From assembly GCA_946886545.1 (NCBI GenBank), contig CAMPIU010000033.1, positions 1 through 13,790 on the forward strand: a DNA stretch of 13,790 bases. Reading direction: 5' to 3'. The notes below the pieces were generated by a model. The model did not search any database, had not been told where the DNA came from, and saw nothing but the letters and a program-made list of their open reading frames with translations. The DNA comes from an uncultured Flavobacteriales bacterium. Lineage in GTDB: Bacteria > Bacteroidota > Bacteroidia > Flavobacteriales > Crocinitomicaceae. Positions 7,538-13,790 of this stretch are shown here, one piece after another; position 1 is the first letter of the stretch, and every line of letters begins with the position of its first letter. The translations under genes and the position numbers were made by a program.

Positions 7538-8296
7538 GTGAAGCAGTTCCTGGGTGTCTTAAGTTTATGTTATAAGTTTTACGTTGGACTGGTTTTCGTT
7601 GCAACATTGCTATTCTTTTACCCATTCCTTGGTGTGACTCTTTCAAGAGATTCCTGGAAAAAATGGAGTTTCCCCATTAATGTAGTATGGAGTTCCACTG
7701 TTCGTTTGTTTTGCGGGATCTGGGTACATCGTTTGAAAAGAGTTTGTTTGCCGAAGGGTCCTTACATGATCGTTTCCAATCATACTTCCTATTTTGATAT
7801 TTTCGTCATGTATTCGATTCTGCCCAGACATCGTTTTTTGTTTATGGGTAAAAGCGAGATCCTGAACTATCCTTTAATGAAAACGTTTTTCAAAAAGCTG
7901 AATATTCCTGTTCATCGAAACGATCGGATGAAGGCTGCGAAATCATTTATCCAGGCAAAGAATGCGATTAAGGAAGGCTGGTCAATTGTCATTTTCCCGG
8001 AAGGAGGAATTCCGGATAATGATCTTCCTCAAATGGTTGAGTTTAAATCAGGAGCTTTCAAACTTTCCAAGAGTTGTCAAATACCAATTATTCCGATAAC
8101 TTTTTTGGATCATTATCACATGTTCTCGGATCCGGATCAGATTTTGGGTTATGCACATCCCGGAGTTTCGCGGATTTATATGCACGATGCAATTTCTGTG
8201 GAACAACAAAATGAAATGACGGAAGAAGAACTTTCTGCTTATGTTTTCAATACGCTGGCAGGCCCATTGAGAGAAAGAGGTCTGATGAAGAACTGA
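7538..8296 (+). CDS. plsC: 1-acyl-sn-glycerol-3-phosphate acyltransferase family protein (PlsC-like)
   Basis: PlsC-type enzymes add a fatty acyl chain to lysophosphatidate, giving phosphatidate for membrane phospholipids, at the inner face of the membrane. The protein has 252 residues. An N-terminal hydrophobic segment (about 4-31) is followed by the catalytic NHTSYFD, with the HX4D pair at His82 and Asp87. KSEILNYPLMKTFFKKLNIPVHRN carries the second block, FPEGG at 153-157 the third, and IPIIPITF the fourth. FPEGG replaces the more common FPEGTRS. The GTG start at 7538 is chosen because the next Met lies inside the catalytic core, and the residues after GTG look like the family's N-terminus. 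The gene is followed 27 bases later by gatC. A related O-acyltransferase for ornithine lipids or lipid A cannot be excluded. Confidence 0.9.
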   Translation: MKQFLGVLSLCYKFYVGLVFVATLLFFYPFLGVTLSRDSWKKWSFPINVVWSSTVRLFCGIWVHRLKRVCLPKGPYMIVSNHTSYFDIFVMYSILPRHRFLFMGKSEILNYPLMKTFFKKLNIPVHRNDRMKAAKSFIQAKNAIKEGWSIVIFPEGGIPDNDLPQMVEFKSGAFKLSKSCQIPIIPITFLDHYHMFSDPDQILGYAHPGVSRIYMHDAISVEQQNEMTEEELSAYVFNTLAGPLRERGLMKN

Positions 8297-8311
8297 TTGA
8301 ATCAAATTTTG

Positions 8312-8319
8312 TAATTTTG
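8312..8319 (+). promoter_or_regulatory. Bacteroidota -7 box (TAATTTTG) four bases before the gatC start
   Basis: An exact TAnnTTTG match inside the 27-base gap after the acyltransferase stop. It ends four bases before the gatC ATG, the same spacing as at the acyltransferase gene. No good -33 element is present; the nearest TTG is 12 bases upstream. gatC may therefore have its own leaderless transcript as well as read-through from upstream. Confidence 0.45.
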
Positions 8320-8323
8320 CACC

Positions 8324-8617
8324 ATGGAAAAGATTTCAGAAGAAACAATTGATCACATTGCACACCTGTCACGACTTCGATTTGAAGGTGATGATAAAGT
8401 TGCTATTCGCCAGGATTTGGATAAGATCATCGGCTTTATGGGGAAATTGTCTGAGATTCCTACAGACGATGTTGAACCGTTAATTTTCATGAGTGATGAA
8501 GTCAATGTTTTGCGCGATGATGAACCGGAAGTAACCATCACACAGGCAGAAGCATTGAAAAATGCACCGAAGAAGGATTCCGATTATTTCCGTATTCCGA
8601 AGGTATTGGATAAGTAG
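8324..8617 (+). CDS. gatC: Asp-tRNA(Asn)/Glu-tRNA(Gln) amidotransferase subunit C
   Basis: GatC is the small subunit of the GatCAB amidotransferase, which converts mischarged Glu-tRNA(Gln) or Asp-tRNA(Asn) to the correct amide form. It wraps around GatA and GatB and stabilises the complex. At 97 residues it has normal length. Family features are the N-terminal ETIDHIAHLSRLRF helix, the DLDKIIGFMGKLSEIPTDDVEPL segment, the LRDDEPE turn and the C-terminal DSDYFRIPKVLD. It follows the acyltransferase gene in the same direction. gatA and gatB are not in the window, so the three subunits are not clustered here, which is common in Bacteroidota. Confidence 0.96.
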   Translation: MEKISEETIDHIAHLSRLRFEGDDKVAIRQDLDKIIGFMGKLSEIPTDDVEPLIFMSDEVNVLRDDEPEVTITQAEALKNAPKKDSDYFRIPKVLDK

Positions 8618-8638
8618 AATTTTTAACAAAAGGTGGGG

Positions 8639-8726
8639 TATCCATGCTTGAAAGGTGGAGTATCTATACTATATCCGTGCTTTACCCATACTTGACAATG
8701 GAAGTACCCATATTTAAACTACATGG
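8639..8726. repeat. Tandem array of four degenerate units with an exact 22-base period
   Basis: Units start at 8639, 8661, 8683 and 8705, each 22 bases long. The first 11 bases are best conserved, with a consensus near TAyCCATACTT; the second half is looser, though units 1 and 3 both carry TTGA and then a GG-rich end. The tail of the preceding 22 bases (8617-8638) also resembles the tail of unit 1 (aaaggtgg). The array fills the gap between the convergent gatC and cytochrome genes. The period is not a multiple of three, so it is non-coding. No function can be assigned. Confidence 0.65.
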
Positions 8727-8729
8727 GAT

Positions 8730-9011
8730 CTATAAAGAATCTCTTGTAATTTGTTTGTGACATTTCAGGCATAGATTCGCTGTCGGGATTCCATCCGTTT
8801 TTCCATCGTTTGCAGAATCATGACAATACTTGCAATCAATTCCTTTACTAACATGAATATCATGGGGGAATTCAATAGGCTGATCGGGTTTGTAAGACTC
8901 GTCTACAGGTAGCATTTTCGGATTTGTTCCATTAGTACACTGGCTTACAGTTAAACCGCATATTGCCAGAAAGAGCGTGACCAGAAACCCGGATATTTGA
9001 AAAGATCTCAT
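8730..9011 (-). CDS. Small diheme c-type cytochrome (cytochrome c3/c7-like, ActA-like)
   Basis: This 93-residue protein has an N-terminal signal or anchor segment (about 4-24) and two covalent heme sites, CKYCH (60-64) and CLKCH (81-85). His50 and His53 in the FPHDIH segment are likely distal heme ligands. The stretch YKPDQPIEFPHDIH, then IDCKYCH, DGIPTANLCLKCH, closely follows the layout of the first two hemes of ActA, the pentaheme subunit of alternative complex III in Bacteroidota, but the protein ends where ActA would continue. It should therefore be a periplasmic or membrane-anchored electron carrier. The segment before Cys25 (TVSQ) is a poor lipobox, so lipidation is unlikely. Its ATG shares a base with the TAA of the gene upstream, indicating translational coupling. 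It could be a free-standing two-heme carrier or a remnant of a longer cytochrome. Confidence 0.82.
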   Translation of the reverse strand: MRSFQISGFLVTLFLAICGLTVSQCTNGTNPKMLPVDESYKPDQPIEFPHDIHVSKGIDCKYCHDSANDGKTDGIPTANLCLKCHKQITRDSL

Positions 9012-9754
9012 TAAGCTCTCCTTATTTTTCTTCTATCGTCGGAGTCTGCAATAACCGCATTTTCAGGAGGTGTAGGTTTTCTTCTGCGACGTTTTGGGAG
9101 GATTGGATTGTCTTTCGAAGCGGCCGCAATTCCTGTTTTAGAATCTAAGGTGTCTTTTTTAGCTTGTTCTTTATCAAAAGGAATTTCCAATGGTGGAGCA
9201 GGAATTCCATCGAACAAGGGATAATGATCACCTGCAAGCATAATACTGCCTGATATCATGGGCATGGGGTAGTACAAAATAAATTCTGTTTTATTCTTTT
9301 TATGTTGAATGGGCTTTTGTACTGAATCCACTATTACTTCCAAAGTTGTATCTGCTTCACTAAGCGTAACGGGAGCCAAGGAATCAATCTGCTCTGTTTG
9401 AACGGGAACAGAATCTGTTTGAGCAAAGACGAAATCAGTACCCAGGAAATCTTGTCCGAAACACACCAATACCACCACCAAAAACTTTTGCCAGAATGGA
9501 ATGTCTGAGAACAGTACGTTTTGATCAATTTCGATGCGGATCCGTTCCACTTGGTGAACGTAGAAGCGACCGCATAACTTTTCTCCTTTTTTGTCTTGCA
9601 GAAAGGCTTTGATTTCGTCATCGGTTTTCAAACTGAAATCGATCACGCTCTTCTGACAGGATTGACAAAATCGTCCAACGGGATCAACCTGCATGGAGTT
9701 CCAGTTTTCAGAACAAGGATTGGTGAGGACAATTTTAGCTTGATTTGGCGTCAT
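9011..9754 (-). CDS. Cys4 'CGRF' domain membrane protein of unknown function
   Basis: The 247-residue protein starts with a domain seen in many Bacteroidota proteins: Cys14 in PCSENW, then GRFCQSCQKSVIDFS with Cys30 and Cys33, a DDEIKAFL helix, and CGRF with Cys61. Four cysteines arranged this way suggest a small metal-binding (zinc-like) fold, probably cytoplasmic. A hydrophobic segment at about 91-110 follows, ending in FVFAQ like a signal anchor. The remainder, about 135 residues rich in Thr, Asp, Lys and Pro, should be periplasmic and ends in a very basic stretch (KRRRRK). In relatives this N-terminal domain is often fused to carboxypeptidase-like or TonB-like domains; I recognise neither here. 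It is translationally coupled to the diheme cytochrome downstream and lies 77 bases after the broken outer-membrane gene. The domain is recognised; the function is not. Confidence 0.75.
   Translation of the reverse strand: MTPNQAKIVLTNPCSENWNSMQVDPVGRFCQSCQKSVIDFSLKTDDEIKAFLQDKKGEKLCGRFYVHQVERIRIEIDQNVLFSDIPFWQKFLVVVLVCFGQDFLGTDFVFAQTDSVPVQTEQIDSLAPVTLSEADTTLEVIVDSVQKPIQHKKNKTEFILYYPMPMISGSIMLAGDHYPLFDGIPAPPLEIPFDKEQAKKDTLDSKTGIAAASKDNPILPKRRRRKPTPPENAVIADSDDRRKIRRA
9018..9023 (-). promoter_or_regulatory. Shine-Dalgarno AAGGAG for the diheme cytochrome gene
   Basis: AAGGAG lies inside the end of the upstream coding sequence, six bases before the cytochrome ATG. A clear Shine-Dalgarno is unusual in Bacteroidota. 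Together with the TAATG stop-start overlap at 9009-9013 it supports coupled translation and confirms the start. Confidence 0.6.
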
Positions 9755-9831
9755 AAGTAGATTAAGTTTCCTGTTTCAGTTGTTTGTAAGACGCAAGAAA
9801 TGCAAAAAGATTGCCTTTTGGGAAAGAGAAT

Positions 9832-10338
9832 TTAAAATGCCCAGCCAAGAGTAATTCCTGCGTAAGGTTTAATTTTTGATTCAGCTTCCCCGCCTCTGAA
9901 GAAAAATGGCAATTCAGGATTTAGCGTGTATTTCACATAAGGCATTTTAGCCCAAAGTAAATCGACTCCTAGGAACAAGTGCTCATTGACTTGCTGACGG
10001 AAATTGTAACGCAAATAATGCCCTCCTCTGTTAAAAGCATACTTCTTGCGTGCCCGGTCAGTTGGAGAAGACTCGTCCATTGTCACAATGCCCTGCAAAT
10101 CATAATTAATCCCATAATAGGCTCCTACCGAGAATGTATGCTGTCTTTTTAATTTGATCTTGTTTGGATCTTTAATATTGTTTTCGCGAAGTACAAAGGA
10201 AAACCCGAAAGATGCTGAAAGCCGGTTGATGCTGTTAATGATTTTGTAGTTACCTTGATCATCTGTATCGTAGGTATAATAATCTGGTCTCTTATTAGCA
10301 TATTTGTAATAGCTCACGCTAAGATCTAATTGAAGCAA
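9832..10338 (-). CDS. C-terminal fragment of a frameshifted outer-membrane beta-barrel-like gene
   Basis: The listed start is a TTG at 10338, but the same frame is open upstream to 10392 and there reads IDPTEEVSPKTWIHKLL, which looks like real protein, so TTG is unlikely to be a true start. The about 168 residues downstream alternate polar and aromatic residues in strand-like stretches, with SASFGFSFVLRE, FSVGAYYGINYDL, HYLRYNFRQQ and LFLGVDLLWAK as examples. They end in KPYAGITLGWAF, a terminal aromatic residue typical of outer-membrane barrels. It overlaps the N-terminal fragment (10326-10691) in a different frame by a 1-base shift. It has no signal peptide of its own, so alone it would not be exported. 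Best read as the second half of one damaged gene. Confidence 0.65.
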   Translation of the reverse strand: MLQLDLSVSYYKYANKRPDYYTYDTDDQGNYKIINSINRLSASFGFSFVLRENNIKDPNKIKLKRQHTFSVGAYYGINYDLQGIVTMDESSPTDRARKKYAFNRGGHYLRYNFRQQVNEHLFLGVDLLWAKMPYVKYTLNPELPFFFRGGEAESKIKPYAGITLGWAF

Positions 10339-10691
10339 TTTGTGAATCCATGTTTTTGGTGATACTTCTTCTGTTGGATCAATTCGCGGTTTTCAGTGTT
10401 GCACAATGTAATTCCCAGACTGAGGTCGCTTAAGGAATTCCTGCGAAGCTGGCTCCTGTCAAGTTTTTCTATTGCACTTTCCAAACCACCAAGTATTTCT
10501 TGGTTATGTCTGGCACTAACAGAAAGGTATTTATTAAACGAATAGCTCACTTTTCCCTGAAGATTGAAATAAAAACCACTGTGGATAGTAGCATTGAATG
10601 GCGAAACTTCCAATACAAGTTTATCAGAATTTGATTGCCCTAACGAAAAGAGGGAAATTAAACAAACGGTTATTAGAATCGCTGTTCTCAT
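10326..10691 (-). CDS. N-terminal fragment of the same outer-membrane beta-barrel-like gene
   Basis: From an ATG at 10691 this frame encodes 121 residues. They begin with a signal peptide (MRTAILITVCLISLFSLGQS) and continue with strand-like segments such as KLVLEVSPFNATIHSGFYFN, KVSYSFNKYLSVSARH and LSDLSLGITLCN. After about TENR the frame turns into a Gln/Lys/His-rich tail and hits TAG at 10326-10328, while the -1 frame carries on with convincing barrel-like sequence. The simplest reading is a single-base deletion near 10381-10395, or an assembly error there. The intact protein would have about 286 residues. No good TAnnTTTG box is seen upstream. The family is not recognised beyond a small OmpA-like or type IX-associated type of barrel. 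Confidence 0.68.
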   Translation of the reverse strand: MRTAILITVCLISLFSLGQSNSDKLVLEVSPFNATIHSGFYFNLQGKVSYSFNKYLSVSARHNQEILGGLESAIEKLDRSQLRRNSLSDLSLGITLCNTENRELIQQKKYHQKHGFTNCFN

Positions 10692-10823
10692 AATTAGGTT
10701 TCTTTTGTTGGTTTAACGCTATTTGTTCTCAAAGAAATAAAGAATAGTTTTCCTTGGTGTAAGGCAATTAATATCCATTGTATTTTAATGAGGATTTCGC
10801 TTCGACAGATTAATAACGAAATT

Positions 10824-10857
10824 AAAAAATCCCCGATCTGATAAACAAACCGGGGAT
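10824..10857 (-). terminator. Rho-independent terminator of pgk
   Basis: On the minus strand ATCCCCG (10857-10851) pairs with CGGGGAT (10835-10829) around a 15-base loop, followed by a run of T. It starts 21 bases after the pgk stop codon. Confidence 0.9.
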
Positions 10858-10877
10858 GCCACTTCTAATATTTCTAT

Positions 10878-12071
10878 TTAAGAGCGAATCGCCTTGATTC
10901 CCGGCAATTCAATTCCTTCCAAATATTCTAACATTGCTCCGCCACCGGTGGAAACATAACTTACTTTATCAGCCAATCCGAACTGGTTGATCGCAGCAAC
11001 CGAGTCACCACCACCGATCAATGAGAAAGCGCCTTTTTCGGTTGCACGGACAATCGCTTTTGCTACTTCTGCCGTTCCTTTCTGGAAATTGCTCATCTCA
11101 AAAACTCCCATCGGCCCGTTCCAAAGGATCAATTTGGAATCTTCAATGATTTCTGCGCATGCCTTAATGGATTCCGGACCAACGTCCAATCCCATCCATC
11201 CTGCAGGAATTTGTCCGATCGGGACTAATTGTGTACTTGCATTGTTGTCAAATTTGTCTGCTACAATTGTATCGCTTGGAATGTATAAATTCACTCCTTT
11301 TGCTTTCGCTTTTTCAAAAATGTCGTTCGCAACTGCTAAGAAATCATCTTCAACAAGAGAACTTCCTACTGATCCTCCCTGAGCTTTTACGAATGTGTAA
11401 GCCATTCCGCCACCTACGATCAGATTGTCCACTTTTTCAAGGAGCCGCTCGATAATTGTAATTTTGGATGATACTTTTGCACCTCCAACTATTGCTGTCA
11501 GTGGTTTGTCATCGCTGTTCAAAACGCGGTCAACGCTTTTGATCTCCGCTTCCAATAATAAACCGAACATTTTATCATTCGGAAAGTAATTAGCTACAAC
11601 TGTTGTTGAAGCATGTGCCCGGTGTGCTGTTCCGAAAGCATCATTCACATAGCAATCGCCATGTTTTGCAAGATCAGCCGCAAATGCCTCAGTTCCGGAG
11701 GTTTCCTGTTTGTAAAAACGAACGTTTTCAAGCAAGAGAACTTCTCCCGGTTTCAAAGCCTTACTCATTTCAAGCGCAGCCGAACCAATACAATCCGAAG
11801 AGAATTTGATGCTTTTTCCAAGTAATTCTTCAATCCGGTGTTTAATGTGACGAAGTGAAAATTTGTCTTCCGGACCTTCTTTCGGTCTTCCCAAATGCGA
11901 CATTAGAACTACGCTTCCGCCATTTTCAAGAATGTGCTTGATGGTTGGCAAGGCCGCGCGAATCCTTGTGTCATCTGTTATTTCTAAGGTTTCTTTGTTC
12001 AAAGGAACATTGAAATCAACACGTACCAATGCACGCTTGTCTTGAAAATTGTAAGTTGCTATTGTTGCCAT
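10878..12071 (-). CDS. pgk: Phosphoglycerate kinase
   Basis: PGK transfers phosphate from 1,3-bisphosphoglycerate to ADP, the first ATP-yielding step of glycolysis, and works in reverse in gluconeogenesis. The 397 residues are standard for bacterial PGK and every signature is intact: RVDFNVP at 17-23, SHLGRP, LLENVRF, the [13 protein letters not shown] loop for the 3-phosphoglycerate site, [22 protein letters not shown] at 353-357 for the nucleotide phosphates, and STGGGAMLE. The ATG at 12071 is supported by the family start and a promoter 23 bases upstream. It stands alone: the genes on both sides are unrelated and it has its own promoter and terminator. No GAPDH gene is adjacent. Confidence 0.99.
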   Translation of the reverse strand: MATIATYNFQDKRALVRVDFNVPLNKETLEITDDTRIRAALPTIKHILENGGSVVLMSHLGRPKEGPEDKFSLRHIKHRIEELLGKSIKFSSDCIGSAALEMSKALKPGEVLLLENVRFYKQETSGTEAFAADLAKHGDCYVNDAFGTAHRAHASTTVVANYFPNDKMFGLLLEAEIKSVDRVLNSDDKPLTAIVGGAKVSSKITIIERLLEKVDNLIVGGGMAYTFVKAQGGSVGSSLVEDDFLAVANDIFEKAKAKGVNLYIPSDTIVADKFDNNASTQLVPIGQIPAGWMGLDVGPESIKACAEIIEDSKLILWNGPMGVFEMSNFQKGTAEVAKAIVRATEKGAFSLIGGGDSVAAINQFGLADKVSYVSTGGGAMLEYLEGIELPGIKAIRS

Positions 12072-12093
12072 TAACGGAATCTTAATTTTCGGG

Positions 12094-12124
12094 CAAAGTT
12101 AGGTTAAAGATTGAAAACAACAAA
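12094..12124 (-). promoter_or_regulatory. Bacteroidota promoter (TTTG-N19-TAACTTTG) of pgk
   Basis: On the minus strand TTTG (12124-12121) and TAACTTTG (12101-12094) are exactly 19 bases apart, the classic Bacteroidota -33/-7 spacing. A start about 5 bases on leaves a leader of roughly 18 bases. The promoter fills most of the 59-base gap after the UbiA-like gene, so pgk is independently expressed even if transcripts also read in from upstream. This is the best promoter match in the window. Confidence 0.8.
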
Positions 12125-12130
12125 TTGAAT

Positions 12131-12946
12131 TCATGCGAATAAAAACCAAAGTCCCATTAACCCCAAGGGCAATTCCCACATGAATTCCAGGCGTAATTGA
12201 TAACCTACTTTAAAAGGGATCAAATGACCTACTGCGCCGCAAAAAATGGTAAACGGAAACAGCCAGTGAAAGCCCAATAAACTGGTTTGCAACAGCAGCG
12301 CAACGATCAAGAGATTGAATCCGACATATTTTGCCCTCTTAGTGCCAATCAATTGTGGAATCGTTAACAAGGATTTCGGATCATGAGGAACATCCCGGCT
12401 GTCGAAAGGAATGATTTGTGCGAAAGTAGCAATGAAAACAAGGGCCGGAATTCGCCAGTCAATCAAATTCAAGGATTCATCTGAAGCAAAAGGAGTTAGG
12501 ATAATGAGTACCCAGCTGATTGAGATCAAACTGTTTTTAGCTAAGGGAATGTTTCGAATCCCGTTACCGATGAGCCGGACCGGAAGTGCATAAAGAGAAA
12601 CGATTAATGCATTTAATCCGATTAGCAGGACAGCTTCTTCCGTTAATGGAATGTATAGCATGCAAATAAGGCACGAAAGGAAGTTTGCAATAAACCAGGT
12701 AATCTGAAATGGATAAGTGTTTTGCATCCAAAGTAAGCGCCGATTGGAACGTACCGTATAATTCAGTTGCCGTAAACGAAACAAACGATGAAGCTGGTAT
12801 GCACTAACAGTTCCTGTGAAACTCCAGATAGCGAACAATTCCATATCATGGAGCCGGAAATAAGTTCCGATACCGTAAACCAAACTCGTTACACACAAAG
12901 CAACCCAGCTATTTGTATAAATCAATATGCTGAGAACCGGTCTCAT
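12131..12946 (-). CDS. UbiA-like polytopic membrane protein
   Basis: The 271-residue protein is mostly hydrophobic, with roughly eight or nine predicted membrane helices. It resembles UbiA-family prenyltransferases, which join isoprenoid chains to aromatic or lipid acceptors. The second Asp-rich motif is recognisable as FDSRDVPHD (Asp182, Asp185, Asp189) followed by LLTIPQLIGTKRAK. The first Asp-rich motif, normally NDxxDxxxD, is absent; that position reads AYQLHRLFR (49-57), a form I associate with uncharacterised Bacteroidota relatives. Losing the first metal-binding motif makes classic prenyltransferase chemistry uncertain. The start lies one base after the TAG of the glycosyltransferase gene (TAG-T-ATG), so the two are almost certainly co-translated. 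That pairing suggests a role in lipid-linked glycan or envelope synthesis, but the substrate is unknown. Confidence 0.72.
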   Translation of the reverse strand: MRPVLSILIYTNSWVALCVTSLVYGIGTYFRLHDMELFAIWSFTGTVSAYQLHRLFRLRQLNYTVRSNRRLLWMQNTYPFQITWFIANFLSCLICMLYIPLTEEAVLLIGLNALIVSLYALPVRLIGNGIRNIPLAKNSLISISWVLIILTPFASDESLNLIDWRIPALVFIATFAQIIPFDSRDVPHDPKSLLTIPQLIGTKRAKYVGFNLLIVALLLQTSLLGFHWLFPFTIFCGAVGHLIPFKVGYQLRLEFMWELPLGLMGLWFLFA

Positions 12947-12947
12947 A

Positions 12948-13790
12948 CTATTTCAGGATTTCATTCAAGACCTTTTCAACCGGAATTTCAGAAATGCAAT
13001 CGCATTCTTTTTTGGCATTGCATTTGGGACAATCCGTATCGAACACCAGCGCCGTTGACTGCTTTCCTAGGGGCTGCCATCTTCCGGGATGAATCGGAAT
13101 TCTGGGAGAAAATAATCCGACTGTTTTTATGTTCAGAAAACCTGCTATATGAAGCGGTCCGGTGCTGCATGCTACTAAACCTGAGGCATTTTTGATCAAC
13201 CAAATTAACTGATCAATACTCAATTTCCCGGTGGAATCATGACACATGCTGTCTTCAGGAATAAGGTTTCTGAATTGCTTCCCTTCAGATTCTGTTCCTG
13301 TAAAAACAACATCGTATCCTTTTACGATTAACTCTTTGGCTAGCCCTCTATACTTTTCAATTGGCCATTCTCTGGCGCTGCCCTGTGATTTGGGATGAAG
13401 AACAATGTATTGTTTATCCGAAAGAGCTTTAAGTTCATCCGGTAGTTCGTGCTTTTCGCTGATGAAATCTGAAGTATATGCGTTTATTTGTTCTAAAGAA
13501 GGAATCTCCGAAAGTCCAAACGGCCGAAGTAACTCAAAGTTTAACTGAGATTCGTGAAGCGGAGATTTTTTCCGTGTAAAGTTGGGTCTTACGTTACAGG
13601 TGTTCAAGTGAAAAAGGCGGTGAGATGTTCCGATTCTGGTTGGGACTTTTGCCTTTTTGAACAATTTTGCCAATTCTTTCTTAGGAAAAACATGAACCAC
13701 CACATCAATGCCCAAACTTTCTATTGCATCTGCCTGTTCACTTTTGGACAAGGTGAATAAATCATCCACTTTTACGATATCATCTACCGC
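12948..13790 (-). CDS. Glycosyltransferase family 9 (heptosyltransferase-like), 5' end outside window
   Basis: The frame is open to the right edge, where it reads AVDDIVKVDDLF. The GTG at 13769 is therefore internal, and about 35-45 N-terminal residues, including the usual GLGDVVLTLP-type start, are missing. The visible 280 residues show the GT9 (ADP-heptose:LPS heptosyltransferase) two-domain fold. DVVVHVFP, PTRIGTSHR and the NFELLRPFGL segment form the first domain. The nucleotide-sugar domain includes IVLHPKSQGSAREWPIEKYRGLAKELI, the DVVFTGTESEG loop and the STGPLHIAGF signature, followed by GLFSPRIPIHPGRWQPLG. A CPKCNAKKECDC segment near the C-terminus is typical of the family. It probably adds a sugar to lipopolysaccharide or another cell-surface glycan at the cytoplasmic face of the membrane. 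It is coupled to the UbiA-like gene downstream. Confidence 0.92.
   Translation of the reverse strand, partial: AVDDIVKVDDLFTLSKSEQADAIESLGIDVVVHVFPKKELAKLFKKAKVPTRIGTSHRLFHLNTCNVRPNFTRKKSPLHESQLNFELLRPFGLSEIPSLEQINAYTSDFISEKHELPDELKALSDKQYIVLHPKSQGSAREWPIEKYRGLAKELIVKGYDVVFTGTESEGKQFRNLIPEDSMCHDSTGKLSIDQLIWLIKNASGLVACSTGPLHIAGFLNIKTVGLFSPRIPIHPGRWQPLGKQSTALVFDTDCPKCNAKKECDCISEIPVEKVLNEILK

Noticed and set aside
8639..8726. CRISPR-like array
   Set aside because: Units are contiguous with no unique spacers, only four, and too diverged; no cas genes are present.
8942..9011. Lipoprotein signal on the diheme cytochrome
   Set aside because: Cys25 is preceded by Gln and Cys18 by Ile, neither of which fits a lipobox.
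9011..9754. TonB energy transducer
   Set aside because: The Cys4 domain does occur fused to TonB C-terminal domains, but I see no TonB-like C-terminal fold here, only a basic low-complexity tail.
10326..10395. Programmed -1 ribosomal frameshift joining the two outer-membrane fragments
   Set aside because: The direction would fit, but the overlap has no good slippery heptamer; the nearest A-run (CAA AAA C in the zero frame) does not re-pair properly, and the sequence loses coherence before it.

Overview
The window looks like a chromosomal segment of a member of the Bacteroidota, most likely a flavobacterium; a Fluviicola/Crocinitomicaceae-type genome is my guess, not something the sequence proves. 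Three things support this. The DNA is AT-rich. Several gene starts are preceded by the Bacteroidota -7 promoter box TAnnTTTG rather than an E. coli-type -10 box. The gene types are also typical of the phylum: a TPR-LytS-type kinase, a protein with the Cys4 'CGRF' N-terminal domain, an ActA-like small cytochrome, and a lipoprotein whose mature end begins C-S-D-D.

Layout, left to right. The end of a beta-barrel-like protein and its terminator (1-180) precede a TPR sensor kinase homologue (230-2128, +). That gene converges on polyphosphate kinase ppk1 (2245-4344, -) across a long imperfect inverted repeat. Upstream of ppk on the minus strand lie an orphan family-5 solute-binding lipoprotein (4497-6215) and trpS (6448-7416), separated by a 232-base spacer holding two hairpins. 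Divergent from trpS are a plsC-type acyltransferase (7538-8296, +) and gatC (8324-8617, +). A four-unit tandem repeat with an exact 22-base period fills the gap to the next minus-strand genes: a small diheme cytochrome (8730-9011), a translationally coupled Cys4/membrane protein (9011-9754), and an outer-membrane-like gene split by a frameshift (9832-10691). Then come pgk with its terminator and a strong promoter match (10878-12071), a UbiA-like membrane protein (12131-12946) and a GT9 glycosyltransferase that runs off the right edge (12948-13790).

Most genes are housekeeping: glycolysis, aminoacyl-tRNA formation, phospholipid synthesis and polyphosphate. They appear to be separate short transcription units rather than one pathway. 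The less ordinary parts are the kinase homologue with Asp where the phospho-acceptor His should be, the coupled cytochrome/Cys4 pair beside a broken outer-membrane gene, the 22-base tandem array, and two genes whose -7 box lies only four bases before the start codon, which implies leaderless mRNAs. I found no CRISPR array, tRNA, rRNA, insertion sequence or phage gene. No gene-free stretch exceeds 300 bases.
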